NCBI GenBank assembly: GCA_030744095.1
Contig: JASLRF010000517.1
Span: forward strand, 1-11,301
DNA length: 11,301 bases
From: Pirellulaceae bacterium
GTDB lineage: Bacteria; Planctomycetota; Planctomycetia; Pirellulales; Pirellulaceae
Reading direction: 5' to 3'
Shown: positions 6,088 through 11,301 of the stretch, piece after piece
How the letters are laid out: the number at the start of each line of letters is the position of its first letter
How positions within the stretch are numbered: position 1 is the stretch's first letter
Made by a program: the position numbers and the translations under genes
Notes under the pieces: model-generated
What the model saw: only the letters and a program-made list of their open reading frames with translations
What the model was told of the DNA's origin: nothing
Database searches by the model: none

Positions 6088-7443
6088 ATGGCACGCGACA
6101 CGAAACGTCTGGGCATCTTGACCTCGGGAGGCGATTGCCCTGGGCTAAACGCGGTCATCCGTGGTGCCGTCAAGACGGCCGAACGTCACGGCATTGAAAC
6201 GGTCGGTTTCATTAAAGGCTATGAAGGCCTGGTTGATCCCGTCACCTATGTTCCGCTCAACAGTCAGAACACATCGGGGATCCTCACCCAAGGTGGCACG
6301 ATTCTCAGTTCAACCAATAAAGGCCGGTTCGCAGCCCGCATCGGCATCGACAACCGCTTGGACCTGGACCCCAAACTGTTAGCCGGAGTGAAGGCAACCT
6401 GCGACCAGCTAGGTCTGGAAGGGCTGATCTGCGTGGGCGGCGACGGTTCGCTAGCGGTCGCGGAGCAGTTTCACGAATACGGAATCCCAGTCGTTGGCGT
6501 TCCCAAGACGATTGACAACGACCTCTCCGCAACTGCGTTCACCGTTGGGTTTGATAGTGCCGTTGCGTGCGCCACCGACGCACTCGATCGCCTCCATACG
6601 ACTGCGGCAAGCCACGAACGGATCATGGTGTTGGAAGTCATGGGTCGGCATGCTGGTTGGATCGCCCTGTACGCGGGGATCGCCGGTGGAGGCGACGTCA
6701 TCTTGATTCCCGAGATTGCCTGGACCTACGAAGGCGTCTGCGCGAAGATCCTTGCGCGCGAGAAAATCGGCAAGCGATTCACACTGGTCGTCGTGGCGGA
6801 AGGGGCCGAATTGCCCGAAGGTGATACGGTAACACAGGAACGCCGGCAAGAGGCTCGGCAAACTCGTCTCGGTGGCATCGGTAATGTCGTGGCATATGAA
6901 ATCGAACAGCGGTTGGGACGCGAGAGTCGAGTGGTGGTGTTGGGGCACTTGCAGCGTGGTGGACCGCCGACGACCTTCGATCGTGTGCTCGCAACCCAGT
7001 TCGGAGCCCACGCCGTCCGGCTGATCATCGAAGGTCGCTTTGGCGAGATGGTCTGCTACAATCCGCCGGCCGTGGAAAGCGTCCCGATCATCGAAGCAGT
7101 CAATCAGCTGTCGCGCGTTGAACACGACAGTTCAGTAGTCCAGGCAGCGCGAGCCCTGGGGATTAGCTTCGGCGACGCGGTCTCGACGGAGGGCCCGTTT
7201 TCGCAACCCCTAATCGCGTGCCCGAAGGCCACCGAATCATCCGTCACAGGGGCGCCGGCCGCGACATCGCCAGCCCCAGGGCCTACGGCCACCGAACCGG
7301 CAGCAACCGAACTGGCCAAGGCAACCTTCGCAACGGCCTCAGCCACCCTGTCCGGCCAAGAGCCGACTGCAGACGGGGCAGCTCCCGATCTGCCGCTGGA
7401 ATGGGCCATTGCCGCCGAATACAAGGAATCGCACGTCTGGTAG
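6088..7443 (+). CDS. pfkA: 6-phosphofructokinase (PFKA family, ATP- or PPi-dependent)
   Basis: The enzyme phosphorylates fructose 6-phosphate to fructose 1,6-bisphosphate in cytosolic glycolysis. Family motifs are clear: GGDCPGLN (residues 14-21), GGDGS (117-121), PKTIDND (139-145, with the catalytic base Asp143), MGRHAGW (185-191) and GHLQRGG (286-292). Phosphoryl-donor choice in this family is read from two positions. Here the first is Gly120 (as in ATP enzymes) and the second is Lys140 (as in PPi enzymes), the mixed combination seen in group III PFKs, so the donor cannot be assigned from sequence. The core ends near residue 365; about 80 residues of Ala/Thr/Pro-rich sequence follow, closing with PLEWAIAAEYKESHVW. 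ATG at 6088 has AAGG ten bases upstream; the ATG at 6079 is too close to it. The gene stands alone on its strand, 162 bases before the receiver gene. Confidence 0.93.
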   Translation: MARDTKRLGILTSGGDCPGLNAVIRGAVKTAERHGIETVGFIKGYEGLVDPVTYVPLNSQNTSGILTQGGTILSSTNKGRFAARIGIDNRLDLDPKLLAGVKATCDQLGLEGLICVGGDGSLAVAEQFHEYGIPVVGVPKTIDNDLSATAFTVGFDSAVACATDALDRLHTTAASHERIMVLEVMGRHAGWIALYAGIAGGGDVILIPEIAWTYEGVCAKILAREKIGKRFTLVVVAEGAELPEGDTVTQERRQEARQTRLGGIGNVVAYEIEQRLGRESRVVVLGHLQRGGPPTTFDRVLATQFGAHAVRLIIEGRFGEMVCYNPPAVESVPIIEAVNQLSRVEHDSSVVQAARALGISFGDAVSTEGPFSQPLIACPKATESSVTGAPAATSPAPGPTATEPAATELAKATFATASATLSGQEPTADGAAPDLPLEWAIAAEYKESHVW

Positions 7444-7503
7444 GTAGAGACTCGCCAAGTGCCGCGCGGCATCCTTTTGGCTCGAGTTCCCCAGTTCGGT
7501 TAC

Positions 7504-7533
7504 TTGAATTGATCGTGTCCTTCCGAGTAGGAT
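7504..7533 (+). promoter_or_regulatory. Possible sigma-70-type promoter for the receiver gene
   Basis: TTGAAT (7504-7509) and TAGGAT (7528-7533) are separated by 18 bases and each match the consensus at 4 of 6 positions. They lie 72 bases upstream of the receiver start. The placement is sensible, but the match is weak and planctomycete promoters often diverge from consensus. Confidence 0.3.
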
Positions 7534-7605
7534 GCCATGTCTCGGTTCATGCGCGTGGCACGATCCGTTTGAAACCAGTGATTATGCGACGAAGGTGTTA
7601 TCTCG

Positions 7606-8034
7606 ATGGCAAAGAAGGCGAAAGCCGAAAACGCGGAAGAAACGGCGAAAGCCGATGGCGCTAAGGACAGCGCCAAGAAACGAGTTTTGTTGGTCGACGA
7701 TGATCCGGAGATCATCGATGCCCTACGTTACGCATTGAATGCGAAAGGATTCGAGACATTGATTGCCCGCGACGGCAATCAAGGACTCGCCATGGCCGAA
7801 CGCGACGATCCCGATCTGGTGATCTTGGACATGATGATGCCCAAGCGGAGCGGCTTTCTCGTTCTGGAAAAACTGCGTCGCACGCACCCCGTCCCCGTCC
7901 GGGTGATCATGATCACAGCCAACGAAGGCAGCCGGCATAAAGCGTACGCCGAAATGCTGGGGGTGGACGACTACATCCGCAAGCCGTTCGGAATGGACCG
8001 CCTGCTCGACAGCGTCGAGCGTCTGCTGGCGTAA
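7606..8034 (+). CDS. Stand-alone CheY-like response regulator receiver protein
   Basis: The 142 residues hold one receiver domain and no output domain. Residues 1-24 are a charged Lys/Ala/Glu extension. The domain then shows the acidic pair (Asp31, Asp32 in VLLVDDDPE), the phospho-acceptor Asp75 (LVILDMMMPKRSG), the switch Thr104 (IMITA) and the conserved Lys126 (YIRKPFG), so it should be phosphorylatable. Such proteins relay signals by protein-protein contact in phosphorelays or chemotaxis-like pathways. No histidine kinase is nearby, so its partner is unknown. The ATG at 7606 has GAAGG ten bases upstream. A strong hairpin 20 bases after the stop probably ends its transcript. Confidence 0.92.
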   Translation: MAKKAKAENAEETAKADGAKDSAKKRVLLVDDDPEIIDALRYALNAKGFETLIARDGNQGLAMAERDDPDLVILDMMMPKRSGFLVLEKLRRTHPVPVRVIMITANEGSRHKAYAEMLGVDDYIRKPFGMDRLLDSVERLLA

Positions 8035-8053
8035 GTAAGTAAAGAAACCGGTT

Positions 8054-8108
8054 GCAGAATAGGGGATAAGTCCGATTAACGCCTTATTGGACTTATCCCC
8101 TTTTCTGC
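8054..8108. terminator. Strong stem-loop between convergent genes (bidirectional terminator or REP-like hairpin)
   Basis: GGGGATAAGTCC (8062-8073) pairs perfectly with GGACTTATCCCC (8089-8100) across a 15-base loop. An outer GCAGAA (8054-8059) pairs with TTCTGC (8103-8108), leaving two mismatched bases on each side. It fills the gap between the receiver gene (stop 8034) and the convergent transporter (stop 8130). TTTT at 8101-8104 follows the main stem on the plus strand, so a terminator role is reasonable. The GGGGA...TCCCC design with flanking arms also resembles dispersed hairpins associated with REP/RAYT-type elements; the two readings are compatible. Confidence 0.7.
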
Positions 8109-8129
8109 ACCAGTCACCGCTCGTTGGTA

Positions 8130-9557
8130 TCAGACTTTCTCAGCTTTTTCTTCGTCAGCATCGGGAGTCATTTTGTCCCAGAAAGCCAGTCCAAACACCA
8201 CGAAAACGACGCCAGCCAGAATGGCGGGGAAAACCCAGTACAGTTGCCACTCGATTCCCGTTTGATTGATCAATTCTACCGTTATTGACTCGGATTCGGG
8301 GTAGCCTTTGTCGAACATTGCCAGCAGAGATTCAAGCGTAGTTCGACTTTGACCTTCCGTCGCAGTTTTAACTTCTGCTACCAGTGTTCCTGACGGAGCC
8401 ACACCGTAGGTAGACTCGCCGACGTTGATCGTGTTAGGTAATGCGATCTCGGTAAATGGAATCGTACCGCCAAATGCGAATCGAAATCCAAAGAACATCC
8501 CTAGACCCTGAGTCAGGAATACGAGTAAGCCTTGAGCCTGACCGCGGATTTCTTTCGGTGCCTTGTTGTCGGTGTACATGAATCCGGTGACAAAGAAAAA
8601 GTCGTAGCAGATTCCGTGTAAGGCGACGCCCACGAACAGCATCCAGGAAACCTGGTCCGGTGCTCCCATCGCAAAGAGTGCATAACGCAGAACCCAGCAA
8701 CCCATCCCAATCAACAACATCATCTTCACGCCGAGCTTGCGGAAGAAGAATGGAATCAGCAGCATGAAAAAGATTTCACTCATCTGACCGATGGTCATCA
8801 TCGATCCAGCTTCTTTGAATCCTGCCGCGCCGAGAAAATTGGATGTCTGACCATAGTAATAACCAAGTGGGATGCAAATCAGTGCCGAGCAGATTGCGAA
8901 GACTGCGAATCCGGGATTCTTCATTAACTTCATCGCGTCCAGCATCAAGAGAGATCTGATATTGAGCGGTTCGCCCTTTGCGGGTGGTGGCGTGTTCGGC
9001 AAAGTGAAACAATAAGCACCTAAGAGGAGCGAGCAGATAGCTCCTAACCAGAAGATGCTCAGCGAATCCGACCAACCTGCGAAGCCGACTCCCAATCCTG
9101 CGGCAATCCAACCGATCGTTCCCCAAACACGCGTCTTGGGATACAAATCCTGCGGAAGATTGGTAAAGGTGATCGTATTACTCAGGCCAAGTGTCGGCAT
9201 GTAACAGCACATGTGGGCGATCATCAGCCAAACCATGATCTTGCCGCCGTCTTCGCCTTGCGCCGCAAAGTACGGAACAAAACACATGATGACTCCGCCT
9301 AAAAGCATGAGCGCCCCCATCACGATTTGTGAGGGGAAAAAACGATCTGCGACCAGACCCAGAAAAAGTGGTGCAAAAATTGCAGCAATCGGCGCAGATT
9401 CAAATGCAGCCCCGATATAGTCGCCAAGCCCATTACTGCCAAGCGCCAGGGCAAGCGTCGCAAACCATGCTCCCCACGTAAAGAACTGCAGGAACATCAT
9501 CACCGAGAGTCGAATCAGTATGTTTGACGAATTGTCGGAATGCGTACCGCCACTCAT
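8130..9557 (-). CDS. MFS nucleoside:H+ symporter (NupG/XapB-like)
   Basis: A 475-residue inner-membrane protein with about 12 membrane helices. Family-specific stretches match the nucleoside:proton symporter branch of the major facilitator superfamily: LQFFTWGAWFATL (helix 1), GLVADRFF (loop 2-3), MPTLGLSNTI, RVWGTIGWI, MSEIFFMLLIPFFFRKLG, CWVLRYALFA and CYDFFFVTGFMY. These are the segments conserved in NupG and XapB. Expected role: proton-driven uptake of nucleosides; exact substrate unknown. Compared with E. coli NupG (about 418 residues) it has an extra hydrophilic stretch of about 75 residues (361-437) between the last two helices, and a short acidic tail. ATG at 9557-9555 has GGAG ten bases upstream; the open frame continues upstream to 9710, but that part does not look like protein and adds a non-membrane leader. 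It is convergent with the receiver gene and divergent from the amidohydrolase. Confidence 0.88.
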   Translation of the reverse strand: MSGGTHSDNSSNILIRLSVMMFLQFFTWGAWFATLALALGSNGLGDYIGAAFESAPIAAIFAPLFLGLVADRFFPSQIVMGALMLLGGVIMCFVPYFAAQGEDGGKIMVWLMIAHMCCYMPTLGLSNTITFTNLPQDLYPKTRVWGTIGWIAAGLGVGFAGWSDSLSIFWLGAICSLLLGAYCFTLPNTPPPAKGEPLNIRSLLMLDAMKLMKNPGFAVFAICSALICIPLGYYYGQTSNFLGAAGFKEAGSMMTIGQMSEIFFMLLIPFFFRKLGVKMMLLIGMGCWVLRYALFAMGAPDQVSWMLFVGVALHGICYDFFFVTGFMYTDNKAPKEIRGQAQGLLVFLTQGLGMFFGFRFAFGGTIPFTEIALPNTINVGESTYGVAPSGTLVAEVKTATEGQSRTTLESLLAMFDKGYPESESITVELINQTGIEWQLYWVFPAILAGVVFVVFGLAFWDKMTPDADEEKAEKV

Positions 9558-9639
9558 AGATTTAAAACTCCAAGGGATTGTCACCGGGAACTGGCGAATG
9601 GAGATCCATCTTGAAACACAGGTTGAGCATTCTAGTGAA

Positions 9640-9654
9640 CTTCCGCAGCGGAAG
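9640..9654. promoter_or_regulatory. 15-base palindrome, possible operator of the symporter gene
   Basis: CTTCCGC (9640-9646), A, GCGGAAG (9648-9654) is a perfect inverted repeat with 7-base arms. It lies just upstream of the possible minus-strand -10 at 9634-9629, where a repressor or activator could act on the symporter promoter. With a one-base centre it is better suited to a protein dimer than to an RNA hairpin. No regulator family is recognised. Confidence 0.35.
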
Positions 9655-9897
9655 AAAGCATTTGACGGCCACTCGAAGGATGTTTTCTCCTGGATGGGCG
9701 GATCGACCACCAGCTGGCAGACTTATGGCAGTAAGGCAGGCTCTAACTGAAATTGAACAAGACCTTGCCACCCGAAGGATTGGATGAGTAATCGTCACAA
9801 GATGCACGAAGCGTCACGGAAAACGCGTTGCAACTTTCCAGCTTTGCACCAAGCATTTCTTGTATTGTCTGGATTTGCGGCTTGCTGCGTGGTAGCG

Positions 9898-9918
9898 TTG
9901 CACGTGTATTCTGTGCAA
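9898..9918. promoter_or_regulatory. Inverted repeat TTGCAC-N9-GTGCAA upstream of the amidohydrolase gene
   Basis: Six-base arms (9898-9903 and 9913-9918) are separated by nine bases and can extend by a G-T and a C-G pair to CGTTGCAC/GTGCAATG. The repeat ends 39 bases before the ATG at 9958. The spacing would suit a helix-turn-helix dimer or a small leader hairpin. No matching regulator is in the window. Confidence 0.35.
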
Positions 9919-9957
9919 TGCGTGCAGTCGGTGGACCGTAGTCAGTGAGTTTTCTCG

Positions 9958-11301
9958 ATGCCGATACAGCGTTTGTTGATCTTCCTCCTGTTTGCCACAA
10001 CCGTTGTAAACGGGCCGAAACCAGTTTGGGCCACCGAGCCAGATGCACCAATTGCTCTGATTGGGGGTCGCTTGCTAACGCAAACTGATCAAGGCAACCT
10101 GACCGGTGACATCGTGATCCACGATGGTAAGATCCTCGCCGTGGGGGCCGGAATCGAGATTCCAGCGAACGCTCGGCGGATTGACGTGAACGGCCTCACC
10201 GTGACGCCCGGCTTGATCGATGTGCGCAGCACGCTGTGGCTAACGCCGGCCGCAGCTCGCGAGGCCGCCAGCGATGGTCGGCTCAATGCGCTCGACGGGG
10301 TCGACCCTCTCTCGGAAGACTGGCGTGAGGTTGCCAGGCAGGGTGTGACGGCCGTTTATGTTCAGCCGTCGGGTAATCTTGGCGGTAGCGGCGCGGTCCT
10401 GGCGGTGGCACCAAGTGATTCGGTTGACACTTTGGTCATCCGGTCTGTCGCGGGTGGGCAGGCAACTTTGGGAACAACGGGCACTTCGACGACATCACGC
10501 CATCGCTTTACGCAATACGATCGGATAAAGAAGGCCTTTGATGCCGCCAAAAAATATGGTGAGCAGAAAACAAAGTACGCTGAATACCAGGCCAAGCAAA
10601 AGAAGGCCGCAGCCGATGACGCGAAGAAAAAGAAAGCGGACAGCGCCGACAAGAAAAAAAAGAAGGATGAATCCTCTGCGACCTCTGACAAGGAGAAGAA
10701 CGACAATAAAGAGAAGAAGCCTGCCGCCGACACTGCGGCCGCCAAATCTAAGACCACGTCGTCCACGGTAAAGCCACCGACCAAACCGACGCCGGATCCC
10801 GCCAAAGATTTTCTCCTAAGAGTGTTGTCGCGCGAAGTCCCGCTTCGCATTGAAGCCCACCGCGAAGACGACATCGCGCACGTCTTAAAGTTGGCCGACG
10901 AATTCAGTATGCGAATCGTCCTGGAAGGGGCGAGCTACCCGCGTGCGCAGCTCCAGCAGTTGATCGATCGGCGCACGAATCTGGTACTTGGCCCGATCGT
11001 GCAATTGGAAAGCTCGCCCAGCTATCGCAAAGGCCGAGGCGACGACTGGCTAACTTCGCTCACTTCTGACGGTCTGCGTTGGGCGCTCTCCACGTTTGGC
11101 GAACAGCCACGAACATCGCGTCTGCTGCGTGTACAGGCAGCGGCGGCGGTGGCGCTGGGCGTCCAGCCGCAGCGCGTCTTGCAAGCGATCACCAGCGACG
11201 CCGCAGCGATTCTAGGAGTAGACGATCGGCTGGGCACGCTTGCCAAAGGCAAGCGTGCCGACGTCGTCGTGTTTGCCGGCGACCCTCTGGACCCTGCCAC
11301 C
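9958..11301 (+). CDS. Secreted amidohydrolase-fold protein with a Lys-rich insert (partial at 3' end)
   Basis: 448 codons are present with no stop; the frame is open to the right edge. Residues 1-25 are a signal peptide (IQRLLIFLLFATTVV, likely cleavage after VWA), so export is expected. Residues 31-87 match the composite N-terminal beta domain and strand 1 of amidohydrolases (LIGGRLLTQ, DIVIHDGKILAVG, VTPGLID). The usual metal-binding HxH after PGLID is absent: the sequence reads VRSTLW. Residues 190-280 are a charged Lys/Ala/Asp/Ser-rich insert with runs of lysine, probably helical or disordered. The barrel resumes at PLRIEAHREDDI (His301) and reaches TSDGLRW (Asp371). The end, TSDAAAILGVDDRLGTLAKGKRADVVVFAGDPLDP, is the classic C-terminal amidohydrolase segment, so few residues are probably missing. 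Substrate unknown; metal binding at the HxH site is probably lost. The ribosome site before ATG 9958 is weak (GTGAG). Confidence 0.85.
   Translation, partial: MPIQRLLIFLLFATTVVNGPKPVWATEPDAPIALIGGRLLTQTDQGNLTGDIVIHDGKILAVGAGIEIPANARRIDVNGLTVTPGLIDVRSTLWLTPAAAREAASDGRLNALDGVDPLSEDWREVARQGVTAVYVQPSGNLGGSGAVLAVAPSDSVDTLVIRSVAGGQATLGTTGTSTTSRHRFTQYDRIKKAFDAAKKYGEQKTKYAEYQAKQKKAAADDAKKKKADSADKKKKKDESSATSDKEKNDNKEKKPAADTAAAKSKTTSSTVKPPTKPTPDPAKDFLLRVLSREVPLRIEAHREDDIAHVLKLADEFSMRIVLEGASYPRAQLQQLIDRRTNLVLGPIVQLESSPSYRKGRGDDWLTSLTSDGLRWALSTFGEQPRTSRLLRVQAAAAVALGVQPQRVLQAITSDAAAILGVDDRLGTLAKGKRADVVVFAGDPLDPAT

Larger units (their letters stand above)
9558..9957. other. Divergent intergenic region with two palindromes and no convincing gene
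   Basis: This 400-base gap separates the leftward symporter gene from the rightward amidohydrolase gene. Short ORFs, such as one ending at 9787, have no recognisable features. A possible minus-strand -10 (TAGAAT, complement of 9629-9634) lies about 70 bases before the symporter start, but no good -35 accompanies it. Two palindromes are listed separately. Confidence 0.5.

Noticed and set aside
5622..6173. Leftward ORF of 183 codons overlapping the phosphofructokinase start
   Set aside because: It overlaps two well-supported gene starts, covers several palindromes, and its translation shows no domain, signal or membrane pattern.
7460..7471. TGCCGCGCGGCA palindrome after the phosphofructokinase gene as terminator
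   Set aside because: The stem can be only 4 base pairs with a 4-base loop and no clean T-run follows, so a terminator call is not justified.
9558..9710. Extended N-terminus of the symporter starting at 9710
   Set aside because: The 51 extra residues contain no membrane or signal pattern and would place a non-conserved leader before helix 1; the ATG at 9557 has a GGAG ribosome site.
9725..9787. Small ORF starting MAVRQALTEIEQDLATRRIG
   Set aside because: Twenty residues with no clear ribosome site and no way to test conservation here; it might be a microprotein, but the support is too weak to list.
10362..10874. Leftward ORF of 170 codons rich in Phe, Ser and Ala
   Set aside because: It is the antisense shadow of the Lys-rich insert of the amidohydrolase (AAG/GCC codons read backwards) and has no start signals.

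Overview
The window looks like chromosomal DNA from a planctomycete of the Pirellulales (Rhodopirellula/Blastopirellula-like). This rests on moderate GC content, a cysteine-rich secreted protein of the kind found beside planctomycetal metal-efflux genes, an amidohydrolase with a long lysine-rich insert, and several unrelated hairpin repeats in and between genes. The taxonomic call comes from family resemblance only; no marker gene is present.

Positions 1-5625 read leftward and form an envelope efflux block. In transcription order they encode: a chimeric ORF joining the start of an RND permease to the end of a periplasmic adaptor (5625-4729); a long lipoprotein of the TolC/outer-membrane-factor family with a repeat element inserted in frame (4701-2677); a second, CusC-like TolC-family protein that probably starts at TTG (2601-1027); a small secreted protein with 12 cysteines (881-435); and the first 77 residues of a membrane-anchored protein, most likely a CusB-type adaptor, that runs off the left edge (233-1). 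The simplest reading is two adjacent tripartite efflux systems. The first has lost most of its pump and half of its adaptor by an in-frame deletion. The second is a metal-efflux (Cus-like) system continuing outside the window.

Positions 5626-6087 are a divergent intergenic region with three hairpin or palindrome elements. Rightward from it lie a PFKA-family phosphofructokinase with a low-complexity C-terminal tail (6088-7443) and a stand-alone CheY-like receiver protein (7606-8034). A strong stem-loop at 8054-8108 separates the receiver gene from a convergent NupG/XapB-type nucleoside symporter of the major facilitator superfamily (9557-8130). After a 400-base divergent gap with two possible operator palindromes, a secreted amidohydrolase-fold protein (9958 to the right edge) begins. 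It lacks the usual N-terminal HxH metal motif and is cut by the window end.

The most notable points are the RND permease-adaptor fusion, the repeat element translated inside the outer-membrane protein, the cysteine-rich protein in the metal-efflux block, and the density of different hairpin repeats. I see no CRISPR array, rRNA, tRNA or complete insertion sequence.
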